Assembly: GCA_020160755.1 (NCBI GenBank)
Contig: JAIUPN010000007.1
Coordinates: 1 to 64,000 of the forward strand
Reading direction: 5' to 3'
Source of the DNA: Pseudomonadota bacterium
Lineage (GTDB): Bacteria > Pseudomonadota > Alphaproteobacteria > Sphingomonadales > Sphingomonadaceae
DNA length: 64,000 bases
Within the stretch, counting starts at the first letter, position 1; each line of letters begins with the position of its first letter. This document shows positions 54,253 through 62,913 of this stretch, piece after piece. Position numbers and translations under genes: made by a program. The notes beneath the pieces are model-generated. The model was not told the DNA's origin and ran no database searches. It was given only the letters and a program-made list of their open reading frames with translations.

Positions 54253-54966
54253 ATGGAAAAGGTCATTTACGCTCTGTGGAAAAATAGCGCGGAGGAAGCC
54301 GCGCGCTTCACCGCGCGGCTGCTGGGCGACATTGCGCCGCGACTTGGAGGACTGGCGCACGCGGTGCGCGTCAATGTCCAGGACGACAGCGTCGCGAACG
54401 GCACCTCGCCCCGCATGACCTCGACCCGCCCGCAGATGGATGCGGTGGTCCAGCTCTGGCTGCCGAGCGCGAACGACCCCGAGCGCGCCGCCGTCGATGC
54501 GATCATCGCGGACGCCGCGCCGCGCCATGCCGCCTGGCTGGCGAGTGAATCCACCATTATCGCCAACACGCTGCATCCGCCCGCGCCCGGCGCGCGCACC
54601 GAAGGCTTTTCGCAGATCGTCTTTCTCGGTCTGCCGCCACGGCTGAGCTGGGACGCCTGGCGCGACGTCTGGCAGCGCCAGCATTCGGCGGTCGCGGTCG
54701 ATACGCAAAGCAACTTCGAATATGTCCAGAATCTGATCGTGCGGCCGCTGAGCTATGGCGCGCCCGCCTATGTCGCGATGGTCGAGGAATGCTTCCCCGC
54801 CGCCGCGCTGACCGACGAGGCGGTCTATTTCGACGCGGTGGGAGAAGCGGCGCGGCTCGCCGAAAACCAGCGGCTGATGATGGAAAGCTGCGCGCGCTTC
54901 ATCGATTTCGACCGGATCGACTGCATCCCGACCAGCCAGTTCGATATCCGGCCGTTCCAGCGCTAA
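54253..54966 (+). CDS. EthD/Dabb-type ferredoxin-like-fold protein
   Basis: 237 residues. Best read as an EthD-domain protein, dimeric alpha-beta barrel fold: LSWDAWRDVWQRQHSAVAVD is the typical C-terminal half-motif. EthD proteins accompany P450 and other oxygenase systems without a known reaction. It starts nine bases after the VOC gene. Confidence 0.65.
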   Translation: MEKVIYALWKNSAEEAARFTARLLGDIAPRLGGLAHAVRVNVQDDSVANGTSPRMTSTRPQMDAVVQLWLPSANDPERAAVDAIIADAAPRHAAWLASESTIIANTLHPPAPGARTEGFSQIVFLGLPPRLSWDAWRDVWQRQHSAVAVDTQSNFEYVQNLIVRPLSYGAPAYVAMVEECFPAAALTDEAVYFDAVGEAARLAENQRLMMESCARFIDFDRIDCIPTSQFDIRPFQR

Positions 54967-55013
54967 CCAACACGCCGCGCATCATCCGCGGCAGGAACCG
55001 AAAAGGATAGACC

Positions 55014-55520
55014 ATGCCGAACGCCGATGAATCGCTGACCTATGTCAATCCCGACGCCATCGTCCGCTCGGAGCGCGTCGAAATCGATGCCCCCGCCGCG
55101 GTGGTGTGGGAGATACTGGTCGATCTGCCCCGCTACGGCGAATGGAACCCCTTTTGCATCGCGGCGGAATCGACGCTTGCCATGGGCGCACCCGTCAGCA
55201 TGACACTCAAAAGCTATACCGAACCCGATACGGTCTTCCCCAATTGTGAATATGTCTGCGCGTTCGAGCCCGGGAAGCTGCTGTCGTGGGAACTGCCGCA
55301 TGACGAAGCCTGGCCCTATCCGGCACGGCGCGACCAGATCATCGAGGCGCGGGGCGACAGTGCCTGCGCCTATCACTCGACCGACGCCTTTCTGGGGCCG
55401 AATGGCATTCATGTGATGCGTTTTGCCGGCCCGTGGGTGAAACGCGCTTTCGACGACACAGCCCAGGCACTCAAGGCGCGCGCCGAAGCGATATATCGCG
55501 ACCGCACAATCGCGGATTAG
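55014..55520 (+). CDS. SRPBCC (START-like) family protein
   Basis: 168 residues, helix-grip fold: VEIDAPAAVVWEILVDLPRY and GEWNPFCIAAE are the standard opening. Probably binds or cyclises a hydrophobic ligand. Last gene of the plus-strand group, followed by a strong hairpin. Confidence 0.8.
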   Translation: MPNADESLTYVNPDAIVRSERVEIDAPAAVVWEILVDLPRYGEWNPFCIAAESTLAMGAPVSMTLKSYTEPDTVFPNCEYVCAFEPGKLLSWELPHDEAWPYPARRDQIIEARGDSACAYHSTDAFLGPNGIHVMRFAGPWVKRAFDDTAQALKARAEAIYRDRTIAD

Positions 55521-55554
55521 TCCCCGCCGGGGCCGCTTCAGAACTGAAAACAGC

Positions 55555-55590
55555 GAAGCCGGGGGTCGCTCATTTGCGACCCCCGGCTTC
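55555..55590. terminator. Perfect 15-bp bidirectional terminator
   Basis: The arm at 55555-55569 (GAAGCCGGGGGTCGC) pairs exactly with 55576-55590 around TCATTT. On the minus strand it is followed by GCTGTTTTC. Lies between convergent SRPBCC and TBDR genes. Confidence 0.85.
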
Positions 55591-55614
55591 ATGAGATCAT
55601 TACTTGGCGGGCTT

Positions 55615-57981
55615 CTAGAATTTGAAGCCCAGTTCGACGCCAAAGCTGCGCGGATCGCCGTACATGACGCCGGCGAAGCCGAGCGAACCGAAGTCGATCC
55701 CCGAGAGCAGATAATCTTCCTTGGTCAGATTTTTGCCCCACAGCGAGATCGAGGCCTTGGCACCGCCGACCGCAATATCGGCGATCGAGAGCCGCGCGCT
55801 CAGCAGCCCGACCCCGCCGTCGGAAATCTCCGCGTTGAACGGATTGACCGGGTGCCAATAGACCTTGCTGCGATAGCTCCAGTCAGCACGCGCGATGAGC
55901 TTGCCTAAATTGCCGAGTTCGGTTTCATATTGTGCGCCGACATTGGCGGTCATCGCGGCCGAATATTGGAACTTGGCAACGTCCGAAATGTCGGTGGCGC
56001 CCCCCGTCATCGGATCGACGAAGGTGAACCTTTTATATTTGCGGTCGGTATAGCCGAACGATCCATCGACGGTGAGCCCGTCGGTGATCTGTGCCTGAAG
56101 CTCGGCCTCGATACCCGTGTAGGTGGCCTTCGCGGCATTCACCGTCGTGCTGGCCGCGCCGCCGGTGCCGGCGAGGAACTGCTGAACCTGCAGATCGTCG
56201 TAGATCGCGTGAAAAGCAGCGACGTTGAAGCGGACGCGGCGATCGAACAGCTCGCTCTTGAACCCGATTTCATAGGACACGAGGTCCTCGGGATTGAAGC
56301 CATTATTGTCCGCGGCACGGGCGTTGAAACCGCCCGCCTTATAACCCGTGCTCACACGGGCATAGGTCATGATGTCGTCGCTCCAGTCATAGGAGATATT
56401 GGCAAGCCAGTTCAGACGATTGAATTTGCGCGTCAGGTCGCGCGGCGCGGTCGGCGCCGGCGCCGCCTGGGTCAGATGCTTCTTGTCCTCGGTATAGCGA
56501 ATGCCGCCGGTGATACTCAACCGGCTGTCGAGCGCCGCCGGTTTCCAGGTAAGCTGGCTGAACGCCGCGACCGACCGTGAGATGTGGCGATAGGACAGCA
56601 AGGTATCGAGGTTGACGCCAAAGCTGTTGAGGTTGACCCCCGGCGCGATCGGAATCGGCACCGGCGAAGGAAGAACCAGCGTGAAGCCCTGCGGATTCAC
56701 CTCGGTCGCGCGCTCGCGGAAATAATAGGCGCCGAGGACATAGTCGAACTCGTCGCCGATCGAACCGATCAGGTTGAATTCCTGGCTGAACTGCTTTTGA
56801 TGCCGCTCATTACTGGTGTGGAACAGGTCGATCGGGCCAATGCCCTGCGGAATGAAGGCATTGGGCGGCACGAGGATCGCGGGGCTGACGAGGAAACCGA
56901 CGAGCCCCCCATTGCCGTCGAGATCCGAGCTTTCGCTCACATTGTCCCATTTGCGATAGCCGGTGATCGAGCGAAGCGTCGCATCGCCGATCTCGAGGTT
57001 GAGCGTCAGCGAATGGCCCTGCACCTTGTCATGCGCATTGCCGTCGCGATCGAGGCGGATCTGCGACAGCCGGTCCTGCGAAACCTGCGGCGCGGTGCCG
57101 CCGAACGCGGGCGAGAAGCTCAGATACTGGAGAATGTCGGGACGGATCGCGCGCAGCTGGAAGGCGTTGGCGCGGCCGTTGCGGTCGCTGGAGTCAAAGA
57201 CATAGTCGGCAGTGAAGCCGGTGCCCTTGTCAAAGCGGACGGCGGCGCGAACCGCGTCGGTGTTGCGCGCGCCCGGATCGCGCTTGTCGGAGGGTTCGAG
57301 CAGATTGTCGACGGTGCCGTTGCGCTGGCTGTGGTAATAGCCGAGCTTCAGCGCCAGACCGGTGTCGCCGAGTTCGCCCGTGTCGATCAGCGCCTTCACC
57401 ATATATTCGTCGAAGCTGCCGTAGCCGACCTGCAGGCGGCCGCCGAAATCCTTCGACGGCTTGGCCGAGATCAGGTTGACCGCACCGCCCGTGGTGTTGC
57501 GGCCATAGAGCGTGCCCTGCGGCCCGCGGAGGATTTCGACGCGCTCGAGGTCCATCATGTCGAACAGCGCGCCCGCCGAACGGCCGACGATGACGCCGTC
57601 GACATACAGCCCCACCGCGGGATCGGCGGTCAGGATCGGGTCGTTATCGACGATACCGCGGATCGAAATCGACGGGTTGGCCGTCGCCGACGGCGTTTCG
57701 GTGATGATGAGGTTCGGCGCTGCGCTGCCAAGTGCGGCGACGCTGGTGATACCGCGCTGCTCGATCATCTCGGCGTTGATCGCGCTGATCGCGAGCGGGG
57801 TGTCTTGCAGGCTCTCCGCGCGCTTCTGCGCTGTGACGATGATTTCGGTCAGCCCTTCGGACGCGGCACCCTCGGCCTGCGGCGCCTGTTCGGCCTGCTG
57901 CGCTTGCGCGGCGCCGGCCATCCAGGGCGCGATCAGCGCGATGGCGGCCATCTGCGTGCGACGATGTGTGCGTGCCTTCAT
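55615..57981 (-). CDS. TonB-dependent receptor (P450/LuxR-associated)
   Basis: 788 residues, complete. Signal peptide (ends GAAQAQ), TonB-box region EIIVTAQKRAESLQDTPLAI, plug with LERVEILRGPQGTLYGRNTT, barrel ending FGVELGFKF. I chose ATG 57981 (MKARTHRR) because AGGAGGG lies nine bases upstream; the ATG at 57990 directly abuts that site. An ACCCCCTTTTGGGGGT dyad lies 112 bases upstream. Likely takes up the hydrophobic substrate handled by the neighbouring P450 and steroid genes. Confidence 0.93.
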   Translation of the reverse strand: MKARTHRRTQMAAIALIAPWMAGAAQAQQAEQAPQAEGAASEGLTEIIVTAQKRAESLQDTPLAISAINAEMIEQRGITSVAALGSAAPNLIITETPSATANPSISIRGIVDNDPILTADPAVGLYVDGVIVGRSAGALFDMMDLERVEILRGPQGTLYGRNTTGGAVNLISAKPSKDFGGRLQVGYGSFDEYMVKALIDTGELGDTGLALKLGYYHSQRNGTVDNLLEPSDKRDPGARNTDAVRAAVRFDKGTGFTADYVFDSSDRNGRANAFQLRAIRPDILQYLSFSPAFGGTAPQVSQDRLSQIRLDRDGNAHDKVQGHSLTLNLEIGDATLRSITGYRKWDNVSESSDLDGNGGLVGFLVSPAILVPPNAFIPQGIGPIDLFHTSNERHQKQFSQEFNLIGSIGDEFDYVLGAYYFRERATEVNPQGFTLVLPSPVPIPIAPGVNLNSFGVNLDTLLSYRHISRSVAAFSQLTWKPAALDSRLSITGGIRYTEDKKHLTQAAPAPTAPRDLTRKFNRLNWLANISYDWSDDIMTYARVSTGYKAGGFNARAADNNGFNPEDLVSYEIGFKSELFDRRVRFNVAAFHAIYDDLQVQQFLAGTGGAASTTVNAAKATYTGIEAELQAQITDGLTVDGSFGYTDRKYKRFTFVDPMTGGATDISDVAKFQYSAAMTANVGAQYETELGNLGKLIARADWSYRSKVYWHPVNPFNAEISDGGVGLLSARLSIADIAVGGAKASISLWGKNLTKEDYLLSGIDFGSLGFAGVMYGDPRSFGVELGFKF

Positions 57982-58010
57982 CAGTCCCATCCCTCCTGCT
58001 TGTCGATTAT

Positions 58011-58025
58011 GGCGTATTATGCGCC
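58011..58025. promoter_or_regulatory. Imperfect palindrome in TBDR promoter
   Basis: GGCGTATTATGCGCC (12 of 15 positions symmetric) 30 bases upstream of the TBDR start, in an AT-rich promoter stretch. Possible operator; no second copy was recognised. Confidence 0.3.
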
Positions 58026-58093
58026 ACTTTTTATCAATTTTCACATGATGCGTAATATATGCAATACATACCTACGCAAGCAGGTAATTCAAC

Positions 58094-58109
58094 ACCCCCT
58101 TTTGGGGGT
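58094..58109. promoter_or_regulatory. ACCCCCTTTTGGGGGT dyad upstream of TBDR
   Basis: Sixteen bases, arms fully symmetric apart from the T4 centre. Its reverse complement is found almost unchanged at 52545-52560 and a variant at 51270-51285. Located 112 bases before the TBDR start, so it suits an activator such as the LuxR-type protein at 51399. Confidence 0.5.
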
Positions 58110-58122
58110 GGGGCACGCGGAC

Positions 58123-58147
58123 AAAAAAGGGGCGGCAAAGCCGCCCC
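58123..58147 (-). terminator. Intrinsic terminator of the ferredoxin transcript
   Basis: On the minus strand GGGGCGGC, loop TTT, GCCGCCCC, then TTTTTT. It begins 20 bases after the ferredoxin stop, ending the XRE-P450-ferredoxin transcript before the TBDR. Confidence 0.9.
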
Positions 58148-58167
58148 AGTTACCGCCCCTAACTCAT

Positions 58168-58503
58168 TCAAACCCCGGGCTGTTCTTTGGGGATATGAAC
58201 CCTCAGCCCGTCCAGTTCCTCGGTAATATGGATCTGGCAGCTCAGCCGGCTGCCCGCCGTTATCGCGATAGCGTCGGACAGCGCATCGAGCATGATGGCC
58301 TCATCCTCGCCCGGCGGGCCGACTCGGTCGATCCAGGCATCGTCGACATAGACGTGGCAGGTGCCGCACTGACGCACGCCACCGCACAGCGCATCGATCC
58401 CGTCGACGAGATTGCCGATGGCAAGGTGCATGACCGCCATGCCCTCGAAATTGGTGCAGGTCTTTTCGCTCCCGTCGGGCTGGACATAAGTCACGCGGGC
58501 CAT
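58168..58503 (-). CDS. 2Fe-2S ferredoxin (adrenodoxin/putidaredoxin type)
   Basis: 111 residues. Cluster ligands in LCGGVRQCGTC (CX5CX2C) and a fourth Cys in RLSCQI. The size and spacing fit ferredoxins that feed bacterial P450s. The start shares one base with the stop of the P450 gene, so they form a matched pair; a ferredoxin reductase is not in the window. Confidence 0.92.
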   Translation of the reverse strand: MARVTYVQPDGSEKTCTNFEGMAVMHLAIGNLVDGIDALCGGVRQCGTCHVYVDDAWIDRVGPPGEDEAIMLDALSDAIAITAGSRLSCQIHITEELDGLRVHIPKEQPGV

Positions 58504-59921
58504 CAGTTTTTGCCCTTCGCATGCGCGGGACATCCTGCCGCCGCCGCAACCGCTTCCAGATCGGCGGGCGCCTGTGCCGCGATGGTCCGCCGCTTGTAGC
58601 GCACCCGGCACGGCTGTTCGGGCCAATAGGTGCCCGCACCCGCGATCGGGCGCGGCGTGTCGATCAATTCCATGTCGTAACGCTGGAGCAGGATGGCGAT
58701 CAGCGCCTTCATCTCCATCCGCGCGAAATTGACTCCGGCGCAGCGGTGCATGCCGCCGCCAAAACCGATCAGGCTGTTCGATTCGACCTTGCTGTCCGCG
58801 CGTTCGGTGTTGAACCGTTCGGGGTCATAGTCGTCGGGCCGGTCGAAAATTTCGCTCATCCGGTGGCTGACCGAGGGCGCGAGCAAGATCCAGTCGCCTT
58901 CGCGCACCTGATAGCCGTCGCGCTCGAAATCGGCGGCCGCCTTGCGGATCATCGTGAAGGCCACCGGATGCAGCCGCTCGGTCTCGCGCAGCGCGAGATC
59001 CATCTTCTGCATCGCGATCGCCTGTTCCCAGCTGAGATCGGCGCCCGAGGCCGAGCCCAAAATGGTTCCGATCTCGTCGCGCAGAACGCTCTGATAATCC
59101 CGGTTCTGGAGGATATCGATCATCGCCCAGCTGACCTGCCCCGCAGTCGTTTCATGCCCCGCCCAGACGAGGAGCAGGATCATGTGGATGATCAGCTCGT
59201 CGGGGATCGGGCGGCCGTCGGGATAGGTCGATGCCACCATGTCCTGGAAAAAGTCCGCCGGCTCGATCGGGTTGGCGCGCCGCCGCCTGATCCAGTCGCC
59301 GAGGATCCGGTGCAGCTTTTTCTTGGCGGCCTGGCTGCGGCGCATCTTCTTCGTCGGGAGCCAGAGCGGCAGGACAAATTCCATCCCGCCGGAGAAGTCG
59401 CGAAACAGTTCGAAAAATTCATGGCCCAGCTTCTGCTTGAAGTCGCGCCCCATGAAGCTGTGCGCCGCGATGTCCATGACGACCGGCCCGAGGGTCGAGA
59501 TAAGGTCGAACTCGCCGCTGTCGCCGAGGCGGTGACAGAGCGCCATCGCCTCTTCGGCCATCACCGGCACATATTGCTTCATCGCCGAAGCCTTGAAGCG
59601 CGGCATGATCACCGCGCGCTGGTTCAGATACTCCTCCATCTCGGCGAAAGAATAGAAATTGGGTGAGAACATCTTGTGGAAGAAGGGCATCGATTCGCGG
59701 ATCGACAACAGCTTGTCGGTTTCCTGAAAGACGAAGCGATTATTGTCGGGTCCGAGCATCACGACCATGTTCCGCCCGCCCATGCGGAAGGAATAGATCG
59801 GGCCATGTTCCTGATAGCCCCGGCGCAGCAACCCGACCGGATCCTTGAAGAAGTCTGTCAGGTGACCGAGGAACGGGACGCCGCCGCGCATCGCGGGCGG
59901 CTGCATGGCAATGGCCGACAT
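58503..59921 (-). CDS. Cytochrome P450, CYP51-like
   Basis: 472 residues. I-helix AGHETTAG (about residue 260), ExxR as ETER and the haem-binding segment GFGGGMHRCAGVNFARMEMK with the His-Arg-Cys typical of the CYP51 clan. No membrane anchor. AGGGAG lies eight bases before ATG 59921; the longer frame to 59963 is less likely. With its own ferredoxin and in a steroid/terpenoid neighbourhood it is likely a sterol- or terpenoid-oxidising enzyme, but 14-alpha-demethylation is not proven. Confidence 0.9.
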   Translation of the reverse strand: MSAIAMQPPAMRGGVPFLGHLTDFFKDPVGLLRRGYQEHGPIYSFRMGGRNMVVMLGPDNNRFVFQETDKLLSIRESMPFFHKMFSPNFYSFAEMEEYLNQRAVIMPRFKASAMKQYVPVMAEEAMALCHRLGDSGEFDLISTLGPVVMDIAAHSFMGRDFKQKLGHEFFELFRDFSGGMEFVLPLWLPTKKMRRSQAAKKKLHRILGDWIRRRRANPIEPADFFQDMVASTYPDGRPIPDELIIHMILLLVWAGHETTAGQVSWAMIDILQNRDYQSVLRDEIGTILGSASGADLSWEQAIAMQKMDLALRETERLHPVAFTMIRKAAADFERDGYQVREGDWILLAPSVSHRMSEIFDRPDDYDPERFNTERADSKVESNSLIGFGGGMHRCAGVNFARMEMKALIAILLQRYDMELIDTPRPIAGAGTYWPEQPCRVRYKRRTIAAQAPADLEAVAAAAGCPAHAKGKN

Positions 59922-60020
59922 CGAATTTCTCCCTCTCGCGCCGGCATCGGGGCCAGCTTGCAATCAGGTATCGCGCCAACGCGCCGCACCGCCGAGGGGA
60001 TCGCATGATTGTAGCGAATT

Positions 60021-60824
60021 TCAATCCTTGAAGGATCGCCGTTCGCGACTTTCGCTGCCGAACGCGCCCGCAGTGACATCGCGGGCGACCATCGGCAGCG
60101 GGATCGGGGTCGATGCGATCAGCAAGCCGACGTTGGTCTTTACCGCAGGCGGCAGCAGGGCATCGCGGGCGATCAGGTCGCGGACTTCGCGAAACAGGCT
60201 GACGAGCCGGCGTTCGAGCAGGATGCGCGAGGCGTCGGACAGTTCGCCGATCTCGAATTCCCAGATCGAACCCTTGGCCGAGAAATCATATTGGAGAAAC
60301 TCCTCCTTGACCCGCCGGTCGAAGAAGCGCCGCATCGGCCCACCGCGGCGCCAGCTGATGCTGCGCGCGGTCATCAGGCGGATGACGTTGCCCGCCAGCA
60401 GCTGGATCAATCCGATCCGTTCGAGCTTCATCAGCGCCGGGATCAGCAAGGTCTGGTCGATGCCATAGTCGCGCTCGATCCGCTCGACGGTCCAGCCGCC
60501 GGTCGCGAGGTGAAAGCAGAACAGCGCGAGCGGATCGTCGACCAGCGCCTGCTCCTGCGCATCGCTGAGCATATCGGGCATCGCGGGCTGCACCGCGTCG
60601 GCAAGCCGCGCCAGTTCGAGAAAGTTGATCCCGGCGAGTTCGCAGATTTCGTCGATCCGCGCGAGCGTGAAACTATGCTGCGCAAAGGTCCGGCGAACGC
60701 TGGCGTGGCTGATGCCGAGCGCCGCCGCGACATCGGCATAAGTCAGCCCGCGCTCCTTCAGCACGCGCTTCAGCGCCTCGACCAGATAATTGCTTTGCGT
60801 ATGCAATCGCTCTGCCGCCATCAT
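60021..60824 (-). CDS. XRE-type transcriptional regulator
   Basis: 267 residues. N-terminal Cro/C1-type HTH: LTYADVAAALGISHASVRRT (about residues 27-46). The rest is helical with no recognised ligand domain. It lies about 100 bases upstream of the P450 gene in the same direction and probably regulates it. Confidence 0.75.
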   Translation of the reverse strand: MMAAERLHTQSNYLVEALKRVLKERGLTYADVAAALGISHASVRRTFAQHSFTLARIDEICELAGINFLELARLADAVQPAMPDMLSDAQEQALVDDPLALFCFHLATGGWTVERIERDYGIDQTLLIPALMKLERIGLIQLLAGNVIRLMTARSISWRRGGPMRRFFDRRVKEEFLQYDFSAKGSIWEFEIGELSDASRILLERRLVSLFREVRDLIARDALLPPAVKTNVGLLIASTPIPLPMVARDVTAGAFGSESRERRSFKD

Positions 60825-60881
60825 TCGCGCCGCCTTTCGTCGCGGCCACCATGCCCGCGGATCGATGCTGGCGCCATGCGA

Positions 60882-61514
60882 TTATAGGACCGATGCTTCC
60901 ATCGCGCAGAAACTGTGACAGAGCCGCGCATCGACGATGCGGTCCGGGCATTCGGGATCGAACCAGCGATCGATCCGCGCCCAATGATAGGGGTGCATCA
61001 TATAGGGGCCCATCAGCCCGTCGGCGTCGGCATATTCCTGTTCCCAGACATGCGTCCAGCGGCGCGCGCCCACCGCCTCGTCGGCGCGGCTCAGCTGCCA
61101 GTTGCGGATCGCGGGGATATAGTGCGGCATCATCCGCGTTTCGGCTTCGAAGCGTTGGGTGGTTGCCGGAACGGTGTCCTCATCGACGCTGAGCAGCAGC
61201 ACGCGATAGACGCCGTCCGCCAGCCCGGGATCGGACTTCCCCCCTGCCCCGCTCCGATAAGCGACGCCATCGACCGAAGCGACCGCGGGAGTGGCGAGCA
61301 GCGGGGCGAGCGCCGCGTCGAAATCGGCGCGCTGCACCGCGTCGTTGAATGCAAAATGTGCGAGGAGGTCGCCGCCGAAATGGCTGCCGGGCAGCGTCGG
61401 CGCGATCAGTGTGCGATAAGCCGCGTGCGCCACCGCTAAAGCGCGCGCCTCATCGGCCAATGTGGACAAGCACCCCGGATCGGCCAGCGTGACGAGCCGC
61501 GTCAGCTTATACAT
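60882..61514 (-). CDS. Dabb/EthD-like protein
   Basis: 210 residues starting MYKLTRLVTL, with an alpha-beta-barrel type C-terminal half (ARRWTHVWEQEYADADGLMG, then PYMMHPYHWARIDRWF). Resembles stress-responsive A/B-barrel or EthD proteins, which can be small lyases or cyclases. It overlaps the preceding gene by eight bases. Confidence 0.6.
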   Translation of the reverse strand: MYKLTRLVTLADPGCLSTLADEARALAVAHAAYRTLIAPTLPGSHFGGDLLAHFAFNDAVQRADFDAALAPLLATPAVASVDGVAYRSGAGGKSDPGLADGVYRVLLLSVDEDTVPATTQRFEAETRMMPHYIPAIRNWQLSRADEAVGARRWTHVWEQEYADADGLMGPYMMHPYHWARIDRWFDPECPDRIVDARLCHSFCAMEASVL

Positions 61515-61872
61515 CACAGAGCCTTTCCATATCGGCAGGGTCCGAAGCGAAAAAACGGCGCCGACTGACCGCGCGCGCATCGGCATCGGCCCACCAGATG
61601 GCGACGTCGGGGTCGTTGCCGCCGACAAAGCGCATCTGCCACCACGCCCCGGCACCAGCGAGCGACCAGCGAAAGACAAGCGTGTTGGGCTGATCATCGA
61701 GCCACATCGGCGGACTGACGAGAATCTGTTCGAGCACCATCCCGCGCGCCCGCGCGCCGGGCGCATAGCGCGCCAGATAGTCTTCGAGCAGCGCTTTGCC
61801 GTCGCCGGGCTTCGCGACGATTTCGTCGATCGCATGGACCATCGGCGCCGCCGCCGTGTCGTCAGTCGTCAT
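61507..61872 (-). CDS. Conserved-looking hypothetical protein (SnoaL/NTF2-like possible)
   Basis: 121 residues, MTTDDTAAAP to LCDV. Segments GDGKALLEDYLARYAPGARA and WWQMRFVGGNDPDVAIWWAD suggest a small ferredoxin-like or NTF2-like fold, but I do not recognise the family. It overlaps both neighbours (11 and 8 bases), so it is a genuine operon member. Confidence 0.6.
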   Translation of the reverse strand: MTTDDTAAAPMVHAIDEIVAKPGDGKALLEDYLARYAPGARARGMVLEQILVSPPMWLDDQPNTLVFRWSLAGAGAWWQMRFVGGNDPDVAIWWADADARAVSRRRFFASDPADMERLCDV

Positions 61873-62851
61873 GGGGTGCCACCTCCAGGATGATCTTGCC
61901 GCGGACATGCTGGCCTTCGATACGGCGGTGCGCCTCGGCTGCTTCGCCGAGCGGCAGGATTTCGATCGCGGGCGGTTTCACCCCGCCCGCGGCGCAGAGC
62001 GCGGCCAATTCCTTCAGATGCTGCGGCAGGCGCATGACGGCGGTCATATTGGACAGGATGCTCACGCTGTTCGCCGCGGCATGCGCGACCTCATCGGCGC
62101 TCGCCTGCGACACCAAAGTTGCGATCTCTACATAACGTCCGCCCGGCGCGACGATGTCGGCGGCGGACGGGAGCAGGCTGCCCAGCCCGACCGCATCGAG
62201 AACCAGATCGACGCCGCCCGGCGCCCATTTGCGCACTGCCTGTGCGACATCGCCGGCGCGATAATCGATGGCATACTCGGCACCGAAACCCCTGACATAA
62301 GACATATTGCCGGGCCCGCAGGTCACCGCGACGCGGGCACCGAGCGCGCGCGCAATCTGGATGCCGATGCTGCCGACACCCCCCGCTCCGCCATTGATGA
62401 GCACGGTCTGCCCCGCCGACAATCCGCCGACGTCGGCAAGCCCGCCATAGGCCGTCGTCCCGGCCACCGGAAGCGCGGCCGCCTGCGCAAAACTCCACCC
62501 GTGCGGCAAAGGTGCAACAAAAGCCGCGTCGGCGATGCAATATTCGGCATAGGAACCATCGCGTCCCTGCCCCTGTTTCGACATGCCGAAAACGCGGTCG
62601 CCGGGACCGAATGCATCGACGCCCGCGCCGACCGCCTCGACAATGCCGGCGAAGTCGAAACCGAGCACGAAGGGGAAGTGATAGTCGATATAGGCCGACA
62701 GCTTGCCGACCCGTGTTTTCCAGTCGGCGGGATTGACCCCGGCGCAGAGGACCCGGACCAGCACTTCGCCCGCAGCGGGTTCGGGCGTGCGGATGTCACC
62801 CCACACAAGCTGTTCGGGACCACCGAACCCGTTGATCACCATCGCGCGCAT
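61862..62851 (-). CDS. Zinc-type/quinone oxidoreductase (MDR family)
   Basis: 329 residues of the medium-chain dehydrogenase family without structural zinc Cys cluster: GVNPADWKTRVGK, FDFAGIVEAVG, AGTTAYGGLADVGGLSAGQT, then the NADPH loop INGGAGGVGSIGIQIA. Likely reduces an alpha,beta-unsaturated ketone or quinone with NADPH. Start ATG 62851 has AAGGGGA upstream. Confidence 0.87.
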   Translation of the reverse strand: MRAMVINGFGGPEQLVWGDIRTPEPAAGEVLVRVLCAGVNPADWKTRVGKLSAYIDYHFPFVLGFDFAGIVEAVGAGVDAFGPGDRVFGMSKQGQGRDGSYAEYCIADAAFVAPLPHGWSFAQAAALPVAGTTAYGGLADVGGLSAGQTVLINGGAGGVGSIGIQIARALGARVAVTCGPGNMSYVRGFGAEYAIDYRAGDVAQAVRKWAPGGVDLVLDAVGLGSLLPSAADIVAPGGRYVEIATLVSQASADEVAHAAANSVSILSNMTAVMRLPQHLKELAALCAAGGVKPPAIEILPLGEAAEAHRRIEGQHVRGKIILEVAPHDD

Positions 62852-62879
62852 GTCATTCCCCTTATCGACCGGTGGCACA

Positions 62880-62906
62880 GGGCCGGCCGCGCCGCACGGC
62901 CGGCCC
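62880..62906 (-). other. Strong stem-loop after TBDR gene
   Basis: GGGCCGGCCG (62880-62889) pairs with CGGCCGGCCC (62897-62906). It lies between the TBDR stop at 62914 and the downstream oxidoreductase. No T-run, so termination or transcript processing are both possible. Confidence 0.5.
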
Positions 62907-62913
62907 CGCCCCG

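Noticed and set aside
56584..58599. 671-codon plus-strand frame opposite the TBDR and ferredoxin
   Set aside because: Runs across a terminator and two real genes; no domain evidence.
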